A DNA stretch of 64,000 nt from Turbatrix aceti (GCA_963969345.1 OZ017767.1:7034739-7098738), one strand, 5' to 3'. Shown: positions 1 to 11,548, counted from the stretch's first letter. Notes: generated by a model not told the origin, from the letters alone. Program-made: numbers and translations.

Positions 1-1113
1 TTGGCACTCCGAAGCTTGGCATTTCACAGAAATCGCCACTATTTTTAGAATCTCGCTCGAAGTCAGGCGAAGAATGCGCGCCCGTAATAGATTGCTTATT
101 CGTAGCATTTCCGTTCTTTAGACTAGACCCTTTTCGTTTTTTAGGAAACAATATGCCTAATGCGTACGTACGCGTACGACAAATCAAGATGTGCCGGCCG
201 CGTGAGGTCACAAATTGCGCTTGGCACGGCATTCCGGTCTCTATTTTCCTGTTTTTTTGAGAATTGTCCTGAACCCTATTCAAAATCACTTATACTATTC
301 ATAGACGATAAACGTCGTCGTCCAAAGTGTCCGTCCCCCGTGCCGTTCTCTGCACCCTGTGGCCGTGGTTCTGTGTGTTTACACCCGCCTCCGTCGCGTC
401 ATTCCAATTGACTGACTGACTGACCCTCAGTCAGATTACGACTCTCAGAACCTGCTCCAGATGACTGACAAGGGGGGTGGGGATAAACAGTCTACATCCT
501 ATTTATCTACGCAGATGATTTTGTTGGACAGTTGTTTCTTTGTTGTCTTTACTTCCCTCCGGGGTAAACATGCGCAAGATTTCCTTATGAGACCCAGAAG
601 AATGAGTGCCATTGCTTGCCAAGGAAGCAGAAAACAGAACGCGTGGTGTTTCTCTGATTTTCAAATTTTATTTTCTTTTCCTTTTTGTTTTACATACTAC
701 TCAACAACGGCAAAATAAGATTTTTGTTTGACGCGTTGAGCGGGGGTAAAAACGCACGTACGTACCTTCCTTCTTATTCACAGCCGTACTCGGCGTACAT
801 ATAAAAGGTTTCCTCATTGGCAGCCATTGTTCGCGGCTGCCAGTGTCTTGGGAACCTTCTTGGTGGTCATGCTGTAGGCACAATGGGGCTGGACTTCTTA
901 TATTACTTCCAGTTATGTATGATAGTATTTACGCCAAGTGGGTGTATATCAGGTTCATTCTATCTTTGGCGTCGGTTGCCAAGCTTTACGAGGCACAATT
1001 GGTTACTGTAGTGCCTTTTGACCTCGCGAATGAGCGAGCGAGCGTGTTTTTGCCATTTGTACCCAGAAAAACAATCGTCATATCGTTATTTTTCAGTTTC
1101 TACAGTTTCCATC
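1..1113. other. Upstream non-coding stretch
   Basis: No convincing gene is visible. The short open frames here lack a start context, splice signals or any recognisable domain. A short tandem GACT run lies near 410-424. The right half probably holds the promoter and 5' UTR of the secreted-protein gene, including a TATA-like site near 800. A pyrimidine-rich CAG at 1091-1096 could end a 5' UTR intron or accept a spliced leader. Confidence 0.5.
796..806 (+). promoter_or_regulatory. TATA-like element upstream of secreted protein gene
   Basis: The sequence TACATATAAAAGG resembles a TATA box and lies about 310 bases before the ATG at 1114. The distance requires a long 5' UTR, a 5' UTR intron ending at the TTTTTCAG near 1090-1096, or a different start site. 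Motif match only. Confidence 0.25.
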
Positions 1114-1635
1114 ATGTCCAACACCCACCTCATCTTGGCCCTCATCCTCAGCTTCGCCAGTGTCGGCTACACGCAGTACGGCCTGCCGTCATCTCTGCCC
1201 TCCAACGGCCTACCCCTCGGCTTCGATTCCGACTTCAACGGCGCCTCGGCAGGCAGCTTCGGTTCTCCCTACTCTGGGGGCCTTGGTTCATCCTATTCCG
1301 GAGGCATCGGCTCCTACAACCCCGGTGGCGTCGTATCCCGACCATTTGGAAGTGGTAGCTTCGGATTCCCCGCCCGGCCGAACCCATTCCCCCTCTCTTC
1401 ATCGTCTTCGTCGTCGTCCTACGGCTTCGGCTCGTCGCAGTCAGTGCCGAGCCTCTACACGAACAACCTCTCCCCCTACGGCAGTCTGGGTGGTCTGTCT
1501 TCCAATCCTCTGGGTGGCATGCCTGCCAGCCCCCTCGGAGGCCTCAACCCCTACGGAGCGTCTCGATTCGGCAGCGGCAGTGGCAGCAACAGCATCTTCG
1601 ACAGCAATTACCCCTACGTCTTCCGACGTCGCTAA
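1114..1635 (+). CDS. Secreted Gly/Ser/Pro/Tyr-rich low-complexity protein
   Basis: A single open frame of 173 codons. I chose the ATG at 1114 because a clear signal peptide follows: MSNTHLILALILSFASVGYT, with likely cleavage after about residue 20. The upstream in-frame ATG at 1018 would bury it. The mature part is almost all low complexity: repeats around GSPYSGG and GSSYSGG, several PLGG units (near residues 129-140), an eight-serine run near residue 92, and a basic Arg-Arg-Arg C terminus. There are no cysteines in the mature chain and no enzyme motif. Proteins like this in invertebrates are often cuticle, secretion or structural matrix components, but no family is recognised and the role is unknown. 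The GC-rich codons differ sharply from the AT-rich flanks, which supports real coding. Confidence 0.75.
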   Translation: MSNTHLILALILSFASVGYTQYGLPSSLPSNGLPLGFDSDFNGASAGSFGSPYSGGLGSSYSGGIGSYNPGGVVSRPFGSGSFGFPARPNPFPLSSSSSSSSYGFGSSQSVPSLYTNNLSPYGSLGGLSSNPLGGMPASPLGGLNPYGASRFGSGSGSNSIFDSNYPYVFRRR

Positions 1636-2353
1636 GCGAGGCCAGCCAGCTATCATCGCCAGCATGCCTTTGCCTTTGGTGTTTGTAAATGCGTTTCACA
1701 TCTTTTTTTTGTTCTCACATAAACTACACTTAAGCTCATATTGACTTTAATCAAATAACAGGGGAGTCGTTAATCTTAATTGAGTCTCAAGCATCGAGTA
1801 TCGTTATTAGCTCATTTCCGACACAAAAGCCAAACGAGCAACGTTCAAAAGTTGCGAAAGTTTGCTAATTCGAATTCTGGACGGGTTTCAAGGGGGTGGC
1901 AGGTTGTCAGTTTGTAGACACATGTTGCTTTGGCGGTGCGGTGCGCCTGACCTTAATGACAGCAAATAACTGTTTACTACGAGTCCGCCGAAGAGTTAGC
2001 GAGCCAACGGAGCAGAGCTTCCGCGGCAAACAGAGCCAGCAAATTTTGGATGACAAAATTTATCATTCTACGCTTCATTTCTCTAATTCTTGGTTTTATC
2101 TGTCTACAATCCAATCTTGCATAATTGATCGTAGACAAACAAAACCAAAAATTAGAGCATAGTAGAAGCCATGAATAATAAATTTCGTCACCCAAAATTT
2201 GCCAGCTCTGGTGTCAAATGCCAGAAAATAAAAACAGCAACCTCAGTCAACGCGCATTTGAATATATACATCCGTCACCGCGCATTTGAAGACACGACTG
2301 CCTTGCAACCGCCAGTGCATCACGCAGGATAGCAAGCGATCGCATTCGACACG
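1636..2353. other. Intergenic stretch between secreted protein and kinase
   Basis: Non-coding. It holds the 3' flank of the secreted-protein gene, a foldback repeat at 2032-2210, and the probable promoter of the kinase gene. The kinase promoter includes a GAATATATAC A/T-rich element near 2260-2272 and a repeated CGCGCATTTGAA at about 2250 and 2279. Confidence 0.5.
2032..2210. repeat. Foldback (inverted-repeat) element, about 180 bp
   Basis: The left arm starts AGCCAGCAAATTTTGG at about 2034. The right arm, read in reverse complement, starts AGCTGGCAAATTTTGG. The arms run about 75 bases each with scattered mismatches and share internal motifs such as TCTAATT.TTGGTTTT and GTCTAC. The two arms translate to similar short peptides on opposite strands, which explains the paired open frames here. 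Size and symmetry fit a MITE-like non-autonomous element. No clear target-site duplication was identified. Confidence 0.7.
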
Positions 2354-3804
2354 ATGCAAGACAACAAGGAAGACTCAGCCGTGGATAAGACGAATCAAGA
2401 TGGATCAAAATCGCCATTGTCCCAAGTTTCGAGGTCCTCATGCACGACCAACAGAACACCGACGTCCGCGCAGACTACACTCACGATCGTCACGCCAATC
2501 ACAGATCCAAACACGCGGAGGCGCATGTACCCCCGCATTGATAAGGTCTGTCCCATCAAAACCCTCCTCAACATTGGAGACTCGTTGAAAGAGCGCTGGG
2601 TGGTAAAAGGCCTCATCGGATCCGGAGGCTACGGTCAGATTTACTACTGCTTTGACAACAAGGCCATGGATCACGTCGCTGTCAAGGTCGAACCTACCAA
2701 GCGCAAGGGCAAGACTGTGCGTCGGATGATTCTCGAGCAGAAGGTGTTGCTCCGGCTCCAGGGCAGAGCCCACATTGCCATGATGTATGGGTCCGGGGTC
2801 GAGCGAGACATGAACTACATCGTGCTCCAGTTGCTCAGCGTCAACATCGGCGAGTTGAGAAAGCAGTGTCCGTTGAAGAGATTTTCCAAGAGTACAGCGG
2901 GTCGAATTATGATTCAGGCGCTCGCTGGGGTCAGGGATATTCACCAGATTGGTTTTCTGCACAGGTGAGTGCCTGCTTACCTGGGGGTGGTCAGATGGGG
3001 TAAACATTCGATTTTTTGTAAAATTGAGCGACTTTTTTTCATTTTTATTAACTAAGGTGGCCTATTTTGTTCGTTTTACCTTTCCAAAAAATTTAAAAAT
3101 ATTTGTGAACGAACGTGAACAATAAATTTTGAATTTTTTCGTAAACAAACATGAATACGAACTTTTCATTTTTAGAGACCTCAAACCAGCTAACATGTGT
3201 TTCGGGATCACCGAAACCTCCAAGCACCGACTCATCATCGTCGACTTCGGTCTCGTTCGCAAGTACGTCGACAACGAAGGCCGAGTCAAGCCCCGGCGTG
3301 ATCGGGCAGGGTTCCGTGGCACTCTTCGGTACGTATCCATCCGGGTACACGACCGAGAAGAACAAGGCCCGTCAGACGATCTCGTCTCGCTGCTCTACTC
3401 TCTCATAGAACTTATTCGTGGAGAGTTGCCGTGGCGCAAGATGTGCAACAGCGACGAAATACGAATGTCCAAAGAAGAACTTGTACGTTTTTTTTTCTTT
3501 TTCTTTTTTAAATTCAAATCAAAAACCATGCCAAACTGTACTTACAAAAAAAAGAGGAATTGAATTGCAGGTAAACGACGAGTACCAAGCCGTCAGCGCG
3601 CCGTTCGGGGAAGTGATGCAGGAATTCTCATTGGTGATCAGTCGAATGTCGCCGGATGAAGAGCCAAACTTTCGCGAACTCCAGGAATACATGCGCGAAT
3701 TGAGTGGACGAAAGTCTCTCAGCGATCCCTACGATTGGGAGTGCAATTATCAACCGGTCTTTGATGAAGGCGAAATCAACAGGGAACTCAAAATTGCGGT
3801 ATGA
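2354..3804 (+). CDS. Tau-tubulin-kinase-like (CK1 superfamily) protein kinase
   Basis: Three exons: 2354-2964, 3176-3482 and 3571-3804 (383 aa). The introns interrupt the frame after HR and after KEEL, and phases fit. Residues 1-75 are a Ser/Thr-rich, disordered leader. The kinase domain follows: glycine loop IGSGGYGQIY (near 88-97), ATP-binding Lys111 in AVKVE, catalytic HRDLKPAN with Asp205, and DFG with Asp227 in DFGLVRKY. The GFRGTLRYVS segment, with HDREEQGPSDDLVSLLY after it, is typical of the TTBK/TTBK-like branch of casein kinase 1. All catalytic residues are present, so it should be active on Ser/Thr. The domain fills the protein, unlike vertebrate TTBK1/2 with long tails; this compact form is common among nematode TTBK-like kinases. 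It converges on ILF2, with 123 bases between stop codons. The substrate cannot be told. Confidence 0.9.
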
Positions 3805-3927
3805 CCTTTTTTGGACACTGGACATGGATAAAATTTGGTCATTTTTGGATAAAAAATAACATACAATGGTTTTGGATAACATTTGGTTATTTTTGAATAA
3901 AAAAGAAAAAAAGAACTTACAATGGTT

Positions 3928-6019
3928 TCATTCAGCTTTGACAACGACCTCCGGTTTCACCTCAGCCTGAGGTTCATCCAGAGGTTCGTCCGCAGTGAGC
4001 ACGCCTTCAGCGATGCCCGAAGTTTCGCTTTCGTTGCCAACCGCTTTTTCCAGCGGCGTGACTACCACGTCTTTGTAGTACGAAACATCCTGCGTAACAT
4101 CCGTCGTGTTGTTTTCCAGGCCAAGAAGCGCGTTGATCCCGCCGTGGAGGAGTATGCGAAGCATGGTCTGTGCCGCGGAGCAGATGGCATCCATCTGTTC
4201 ATGCGTGTAGTGCGCTGTGATCGGAAGCCCCCTGTTGCAGGGATCCGGGAGAGAAGGTTGATAGGGAAGCAGTAGTCCGCACGCTAGGAGCTGCAGGAAT
4301 CGCTTGAACGCGTGGGAGAGCGTGAGGGGCTCGCCGTTGGACGTGTGGTTCATGGCGTAGTGGCAGATGAGATCGATGTGCCACGGAATGAGTGGCTTCC
4401 AGCCGTCGAAGCGTCGTCTCATGTCCTTGATGCATCGGATGAAAGCGCGCATCGAAGACGTGTTGCAGTTTTCTGTGAACCAGTGCGCTTGGCGTACCTT
4501 GGCCATGTTGTCCCGAAGCACGGATTCTGGCACTAAAAAAATCCACATTTTTTTATAAAAAATTTTAATTTTTTTATTTGTTTCAATTTTTTTAAACGTA
4601 AAAAAAATAGAAAAAAATGTAATTTAATTAAAAAAATAATTTTTAAAAATGTAAAATAAATTTTAAAAAAATTAAAAAAAGAAAATGTAAAATTAATGTA
4701 AAATAAATTGATAAAAAATGAATTTAAAAAAATGTAAAATGAATTAAAATATTAATTTAAAAAAATGTAAAATAAGTTAAAATTAATTTTAAAAAATGCA
4801 AAATTAATTTTAAAATCAAGTTTAAAATATGTAAAATTAATTTAAAAATTAATTTTTAAAAATGTAAAAAAATTTAAATTAATTTTTTTTATTTAAAATA
4901 ATTTGTTTTATCTATAAAAAAATTTTTTTAAACAACAAAAACTCACTGTGAATGTCCGGAACAAGGTAAGCAGTGTTGTCAGGAACCATGCTGATGTAAA
5001 ACTTGACAACGCTGAGAATTCCTGAGATTTCACATCCATGGGGCCTCATCACCGCCACATAAGCTAAAAACCGTAACTCTCGTCAACTCCATTCAAACCC
5101 CCCAAAAAAATCCAAACTCACTTTCCTTCTTGTCGTTCTTGAGATCCGCGACAATCTTATTAGCGACAGCGCTGACGTGCTCAACAGTCGGGAGACTCTT
5201 GAAGATGACAACGATGTCCGCAATGTTGGATTTGTGGATCATGGTGTCCCGCTTGTAGCTGCCAACCTCGCGGGCCTCGGCAATCTGGACATCTGGGAGA
5301 ATTGTCGGATCAGCAATGATGGCTTCGAAGCGTTGCAGGATGAATGTCACCATCTGCTGGATGTTTGCCTGCTCTGTCTTTGTTGGCACGAGTTCTTGGT
5401 GTCTTTTTAGCAGCGCCTGGGAAGAAAAAAAAGATTGATTGGGGAATTTGGGGGATAAAAATGAAGGCATAAAATTCGGACGGCAAAACAGGGATTTTGT
5501 GGTGAACATGGATTTTTTAGACCGATCGAAAAAAAGCACAAAAAAATTCTAAAGCATTTAAAAAAACGGTAGAAAAAATTTTATGTTTTACGTCTATTTT
5601 TTTGTAAAAAAAAATTTTTTTTTAGAGTTTAGAAAAATGAATTTTTTTTGGAAAAAAAAAATTTTTTTTTAGAGTTTAGAAAAATGAATTTTTTTGGAAA
5701 AAAAAAATTTTGAAAATTTTTTTTGTTTTTGAAAAACAATTTTTTTTGAATTCGAAAAACATTTTTTTTTGAATTTTCAAAACAATTTTTTTTTAATTTG
5801 AAAAACAAATTTTTTTGAATTTGAACATTGTTTTTTTCAAAAACCGGTCAGTCTAGCCATAGCGAGCCCTCATTTCTGAGTTACAAGTACGAAAAAAAGA
5901 CAAACCTGTGTAACGACGGTATCATCGCCATCCGGAACCCTGGGGAAAAACTGTTCGCAGAGGTAGGGGTCAAATGGAGGCGGGTGAACGGGATAGACGT
6001 AGTCTGCGGCCATCGTCAT
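3928..6019 (-). CDS. ILF2: Interleukin enhancer-binding factor 2 (NF45), DZF-domain protein
   Basis: Four exons on the minus strand: 6019-5906, 5416-5122, 5063-4947 and 4532-3928 (376 aa; human about 390). The start MTMAADYVYP is the first ATG after a splice-type acceptor. Family landmarks in order: FDPYLCEQFFPRVPDGDDT (N-terminal block), EALLKR-like ALLKRHQELVP, VQIAEAREVGSYKRDTM (the nucleotidyltransferase-like fold), ADIVVIFKSLPTVE, then RQAHWFTENC, PLIPWHIDLICHYAM and AQTMLRILLHGG of the DZF domain. The tail is acidic and disordered. NF45 pairs with NF90/ILF3 through the DZF domain to bind structured RNA in the nucleus and nucleolus; it is a catalytically inactive nucleotidyltransferase. 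It is the last gene of the putative operon, 224 bases after C1D. The 404-base intron 3 (4533-4946) is almost pure A/T. Confidence 0.93.
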
Positions 6020-6243
6020 TCTGACTGAGATCAGATCGAACCTAAAATCATCAATCTTAGGCCTCTTTTTTTCCAAAAAAAACCAATACAGGTAATCAAA
6101 GTCGATTCCAACGACGACAAATTCAATTCCAGCGTCCGTCCAAAAAAAAAAACATCGATCGCAGTTTCGAAAAAACAATTCAAACTCAACAAAAAAAACA
6201 AAAAAATAACACGCATTGCATCGAATTTCGTCAATCGAATGAA
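6020..6243 (-). promoter_or_regulatory. C1D-ILF2 intercistronic region with candidate trans-splice acceptors
   Basis: Only 224 bases separate the C1D stop from the ILF2 ATG. Read on the minus strand the region is T-rich, with several long T tracts after the C1D stop. It carries a GATTTTAG acceptor 22 bases before the ATG and a CTCAG/TCAG pair 1-5 bases before it. U-rich spacer plus acceptor is the arrangement expected between cistrons of a trans-spliced operon. Ordinary 5' UTR intron acceptors would look the same. Confidence 0.5.
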
Positions 6244-7257
6244 TTAGGCACCGGGATCTTCCTTCATCACCACATCGCCTTCGGTGTTATTGTTCTTGTT
6301 GGACTGACTGCCGTCAGGGCTGCTGGATCCATCGGCCCGCATGCTGCGTCTCGGAATGCCGATCGAGTTTCGGATAAAGCGATCCGCAGCGTTGACATCG
6401 ATGGACGGACGATGCTTGCGGTTGCGGCATTCCTTGTAGCGTTCCTCGAGCTTGATCTGTCGGCGCAATTCCAGTTCGATCTCGGGATTCTCGTCGTGCT
6501 TGCAGCCCTTGAGACGCTCGTTCACGACGGCCAGGCCGTTGGCAGCGTTGAGGGCGGTCAGGGCGACGTAGGCCTGGTCGTGAGCGGGGCGCTGAAAATA
6601 AAAGATGGATGTATACTCTCTGTCTCTGTAACGGCCAAAATCTCTGTCAGAGTTCATTTTGGTAAATCCACATGAAATTTTACCAAAAGGTTGACGCCTG
6701 TCGAAAATTGTGTTTTTGACGATTTTTAGAACATTGTAGATCAAAAAATACATGCTTGATGATTTTTGATGGAGATTCGGAAAAAAATAAAAAAGTAGGG
6801 TTACCACCATAAAAAATGCCGAAAATCGAATTTAAAAAAAAGCCGAAAACCGAAAATCGGATTTTTTTTCAAAATCGAATTTTTTTTAAAAAAGGGCCTC
6901 AATGTGATATTTTTTTCGGCATTTTTTAGGTAACCTTACATTTTTATATATATTTTTTCGAATTTTTTATCAAAAAATACGTCGACCAATATGCATATTT
7001 TTTTGCAAAATGAAGAATTTTTTACGTTTATAGAGATTTTAAATTTATTCAAATTCTAAACAAATTTTTTTTGAATTCGATAAATTTTACAAAAAATTCC
7101 CAAAATGTCCCCCAACCCATTTCTTATCAAAAAATAATCTTACCTTCATGTGTTCCTCAAAGGAAACCTCGGTGAACTTCTTGACAGCGTTGGTGACCTC
7201 CTTCATCGCGTTGTTCAGCTGGGCAAGGCTTTCCCTGACGTCCGGTGGCAGATCCAT
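6244..7257 (-). CDS. C1D: C1D / Rrp47-like nuclear exosome cofactor (Sas10/C1D family)
   Basis: Two exons: 7257-7144 and 6591-6244 (153 aa; human C1D 141). The intron is phase 0. The N-terminal helix MDLPPDVRESLAQLNNAMKE is followed by the Sas10/C1D core: ALTALNAANGLAVVNERLKG, then HDENPEIELELRRQIKLEE, matching the C1D block in which a hydrophobic helix precedes HPVKxELxRI. The family signature at the C-terminal end of the core, AADRFIRNSIG, matches the C1D motif ASRFVKNAL. The tail is acidic and disordered. C1D/Rrp47 binds the exonuclease EXOSC10/Rrp6 and structured RNA, and helps mature 5.8S rRNA and snoRNAs. The start is set by an acceptor 4 bases upstream. The single intron contains a foldback element at 6690-6985. 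Order and spacing suggest co-transcription with MYBBP1A upstream and ILF2 downstream. Confidence 0.85.
6690..6985. repeat. Intronic foldback element (copy 1) inside C1D
   Basis: Left arm core GATTTTTGATGGAGATTCGG and AAAATGCCGAAAA; the right arm is the reverse complement, with TTTCGGCATTTTTTAGGTAACC then TCAAAAAATACGTCGACCAA. The arms are imperfect and about 130 bases long around an A/T-rich loop. The same core occurs in CRNKL1 intron 2 (14570-14990), so this is a repeated family and not a chance hairpin. Confidence 0.65.
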
Positions 7258-7489
7258 GCAGCTAAAATATTTTTACACCTTTTTTACCGTCTGCGAATTT
7301 AAAAAAAAATTCGAACAAGTACAATTTTTTGCGGATTTCGACCACGTAAATTCAGTCAAGGGAACCAACAATGATAACAAAAATTTAACCAAACTATGAA
7401 AACTTAACAACGCTCAACAAAAAAACAAAACAACAACTTGTGCCGGTTTCTTCGACGATGTCGGGGCAGAATCCGGCTCCGGTTTCAGT
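7258..7489 (-). promoter_or_regulatory. MYBBP1A-C1D intercistronic region with candidate trans-splice acceptor
   Basis: 232 bases lie between the MYBBP1A stop and the C1D ATG. Minus-strand sequence immediately before the start reads AAAAATATTTTAGCTGC, an acceptor 4 bases before the ATG. It leaves almost no room for a conventional 5' UTR unless a leader is spliced on. Confidence 0.5.
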
Positions 7490-10400
7490 TCAAGGCAAAT
7501 GCAATGCAGCAAAGAACTTTTTGATCTGCTTCTGAGAAATCTGATCGGGTGCCAGGGCGGGTTCGTTCTTTTCAGCCCGGAGCTCGTTGACGAGAGTCGC
7601 GTACTTTTCGCGATTTGCCGTGATCTACAAAAACATTTTTTAAAAAAATGAAAAAAAATATTTCAATTAAAAAAAAAATATTCATTAAAAAAGAATTTTT
7701 TTAATTTTGTTGTAAAAAAAGTAAGAAAATTTGAATTTAAAAAATTCTGAAAAAAAAATTTGATTTAAAAAAAGAAAAAATTTTTTTTCAAAAAAAAACA
7801 CAAAATTTATTTAAAAAAAATGAAATCAATTTATTTGAAGAAAAAAAATTTAATTAAAAAAACAGAAAAAAATTCAAATTCAAAAAAATGAAAGAAAAAT
7901 TTTTATTTGAAAAAACAAAAAAAAAACATACCAAATCACTCCGATTAAAGACAGTCAGCAGACGCAGCAAATCCAACTTGCAGGCCTTCTTGAGCTGCTT
8001 ACGATAGCCAAAAAGCGTCTCCAAATCATCGATGAACGCTTCCTGCAACAATTATTACCGTAACGAACCCCTCAAAAAATTCAGGCACCAAAAAAACTTA
8101 CCGGGTTCTTGCCAACGATGGTCGCAAAAACCTGATTCGCTCCAGTGGACTTCTTCTCCTTGAAATACGTTGAAATGAAGCCCCGGGTCAACTTGATAAC
8201 TTTCTTCTGCCCGGCATCTTCCTTGGTCGCAACGCGGTAGAGAAAACCAGTGAGCGGGGCAATGGCTTCTTTCTGAAGTCGGTTGTTCGTCACGAACGCC
8301 GTCGTCGTGAAGAGACCCTTGATCAGGGCGAGGGCCTTCGTCGACGCGGTTTCGGAATCCTGGATCGCTGTGTTGTGGTAGGATTTGAGACCAGCGACTG
8401 CGGCTCCGATAGCAGGGTGGATGTCCTGGTTGGCGTTGTTTTCGGCGATGTAAGTCACCAGCTCGGGGACAAAGTCCTAAAAAACAAGCACTAAATCGAT
8501 TTTTCCCGAAAACGCCGAAAAATTTTTTGACATAGAAAAATTTTTTCAAAAAAAAGTTTTTTTTGCAAATTTTTTTTACGAAAAAGCGACAACCAAATTT
8601 TGAGCACACCTGAAGCGACAAAAAAATTTAAAAAAAAAATTTTTTATGCTTTTTTTTTGCAATTTTGATTTATTTTTTAAAACGAGCAATTTTGCAAAAA
8701 AATGATCAAAGAAACAAAAAACCGTTTAGATAAACATTCTTGAAATTTTCTAGGAATTCAAAGCTCTTTATATTTTATTTTAAATTTAAAAAACATTTTA
8801 ATAAAAAAATATTATTTTCAAATTTGTTTTCAATTTTTTTTAAATTTTCAATTTTTTTTCGATTTTTTTTTAATTTTAAAATTTTTTTTTTTTCATTTTT
8901 AAAAATTTTTTAGATAGCATTGCAAAAATAGCAACAAAAAAACATACCAAAACAGCGTTCAAAGGAGCAATTTCCAGGATAAAAGCCAAAAACTGCCCCA
9001 GTCGAAGCCGGGTCCCAGCAATGTCCTGTTTGGCGCGTTTCTTCGAAGACTTTGAAAAGCCAGCAAACGCCTGCTCCAAATTTCGATCGATTTGCATGGC
9101 TTCTTCGTCGTCCAGGTCGACGTCAGAACCAGCGCTGTCGTCTTCTTCATCATCGTCGTCGTTTCCGACGAGACCCGCCCGTCCAAGAGCGTTCTTCAGG
9201 GCAGCCAGAAACGCAGGAGCCGGTGGGGCAGTTGGTTCTTCTTCTTCTTCTTCTTCTTCATCGTCGTCGCTGTCTTCTTCATCCTGATCGTCGTCCTCTT
9301 CATCAGCAGCCTTGAGATCAGCTTTCAATTTCGCCAGGTCAGCAGGTGTGATGGGAGCAAACTCGTCGTCTTCTTCCTCTCCGTCATCGGCCTCACCTGC
9401 CTCTTTTCCGACGCTCGAAATGACACCAAGCACCATGGCGGCGTTTTCCGCGGTCAGCTTATCCGCAAACGCGGACACCAAAAAAGTCGCTGCGTTCTGG
9501 TAGACGGATCCGCTTCGACGAATCAGGCACAGCGCGAATTCCAGAGCTGCTGCTGCTTTGTGGAACTTGCCCTTGGCATGGTCTAGGGCATCGGCGGTGG
9601 CGTCTTCGAGGAAGAAAAATTCTTCTTCGGTGACAAAGGTTTTCAGAATGGAAAAAATTCCGTAGATCACTTCCCAGGCGCTGAAATTTGCATTTTTCGT
9701 CAAAAAAATTTAATGGAAAAAAAGAAACGTTTTTGATAATAAAAAAAATTTTAATTTAAAAAATTTCAAACAAACTTAAAAAAGTTCAACCAAATAAAAA
9801 AAATCAAATTTCAACCAAATTAAAAAATAAAAAAAAATTCAAATTTTAAATAAATAAAAAAAATTTAATTTAAACAAGTAAAAAAAATTCTAATTAAAAA
9901 AAAACTAGTAAAAACATTCAAAAAAAAAACAAGTCAAAAAAATTCAATTTTTTTTTTAATTTGATTTTTTTTGTATTATTTATAAATGAATTTTAAAAAT
10001 GAATTACATTTTTTATATATTTTTTATAAAAAAATTTTCTGTCCATTTAAATTTAAATAACTTTTTTTAAGAAAAAAAATCAAAGCCACTCACCGAATTT
10101 TTGTAGCCTTTGGATTGCCCTCAGCCTCTTCGCTAGTCGTCAACGAATATTTCTTGCCGGTGGCTTCCCTGACCGCTGTCACCAATTCATCTTCGACGCC
10201 TTCCCGCAGAACGGTCAACTTGCTGGCTCGCTGGGGTCGATGAAAAACATGAGCCAGACAGTTGTAGACCGCCGTCTTCTTCACCTCCTCCTTCGGCAGG
10301 GCCATCAACTGTGCCAGCCCCTGTTCGAGAGACGGAACAGTAGCAGCACCATTGCTTTCGGCGCTCTTTGCCAGCGCTGATTTGGCAAATTCGTTGGAAG

Positions 10401-11548
10401 ACCTGTAATTTGAACAAAATCCCCAAATACATAAACTAAAAAACCCCGAAAACGTACAATTCGTTCAACGCTTTCGAAATTCTTTCGATCTCTTTTGGCG
10501 CTTTGAATTTGTCCGAACGCGAGATCGCTGAGAGAACCAGGAGCCGGCCAATCAGCATGCTCTTGTCCTTCTGAAAAAAATACAAACAAAAATAAATTGA
10601 GTGGAAAAATTCAAAAAAAATGAGCTGACCTTCGTAAACGGAAGTTTGGCATCCAGAATTTCGAACAAACTTTTCAGGGAAATTTCGTGCTTGGTTGTTT
10701 CGAGGCGCAGGACCAAGCCAGCCGGATAGGAAAGCCGGGATGCGCGCGTCGAAGACGAAGCGCCGCTGATGAGCCGGGTTAGGACGTATCGTTCCGCTTC
10801 GATGTCGTCGAACTGAAAATTTGGAAATTTAAAAAAAAAATTAAGTCAGGGTGATTGAAAAACAGAATTTTCAAATTGACTTTTTTTTCCGATCAAGTTT
10901 AAAAAAAAAGCAAAACGAAACTTTCAAAAATCCGTCGCAAAATTTGGGGAAAAAATGTCTAATGTATTTTTTTTAATATAAAATCCATTTTTATGCCTAA
11001 ATTTACTTGATATTGAAAAAAATATTTTTGTCCATTTTTGGCGTTTTCTTAAGTCCTTCGCTCCTTCAAAATTTTGCGCTGGGTCCCAAAATTTATTTTT
11101 CGTAATTTCAACTGCGGTCAAGAACCCCACTGAAAAGAAAATTAAAAAAAAAAAACAGATTTTTTTTTTGAAAACAAAAAAATTCCAAACAAACCTCAAA
11201 CTGAGCAAGCTTCAGCAACGCTTCTTCTCGAACGTCGGCTCTAAGGTCGGCAAGCTCGTAGAAGGTATCCCGGACTTCTGGCGTGATTTCGGTGTGAAAT
11301 TCAAACTTTGGCTTCTTGGATGTGGAATTCGCGCCGGTGCTAAAAAAAAGAAAAAAATTATAAATATTTATTTAGAAAACAGTTTATATTTAAAAAAAAA
11401 ATTTATTATTAAAAAAAACTTACAGGTCAGAATTCCCATCTTTGGCAAGCTGTCGTTTTTTGGCTTTTTTCTCAGATTTCAGCTGCGCCGGCGTTTTCGT
11501 TGTTATCCGCCCGACACGGGATTTTTTCATCTGGATCTTGGCTACCAT
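7490..11548 (-). CDS. MYBBP1A: MYB-binding protein 1A / Pol5-like nucleolar protein
   Basis: Nine exons: 11548-11424, 11339-11195, 10812-10630, 10570-10458, 10402-10094, 9680-8948, 8476-8102, 8042-7932 and 7624-7490 (742 aa); all phases fit. The N terminus is a basic nuclear-signal tail (KKSRVGRITTK, KKAKKRQ). The HEAT/ARM-like repeat region follows: FYELADLRADVREEALLKLA, ERYVLTRLISGASSST, LSYPAGLVLRL and MLIGRLLVLSAI. These match the MYBBP1A/Pol5 opening, where a conserved ARxxYS-type helix precedes LAQLL. Near 9230-9280 lies a long Glu/Asp run, then the hallmark SDVDLDDEEAMQ. Known roles: rRNA gene transcription, pre-rRNA processing and nucleolar stress in animals. Its Pol B-like label is historical; no polymerase motif is present. 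Human protein is 1328 aa and yeast Pol5 about 1022, so this copy is short, mainly in the repeat region and tail. Second gene of the putative operon, 182 bases after CRNKL1. Confidence 0.88.

Noticed and set aside
9092..9586. Plus-strand frame with Phe-rich run suggesting a membrane protein
   Set aside because: It is the antisense of the MYBBP1A acidic stretch; GAA/GAG runs read backwards as Phe/Ser.
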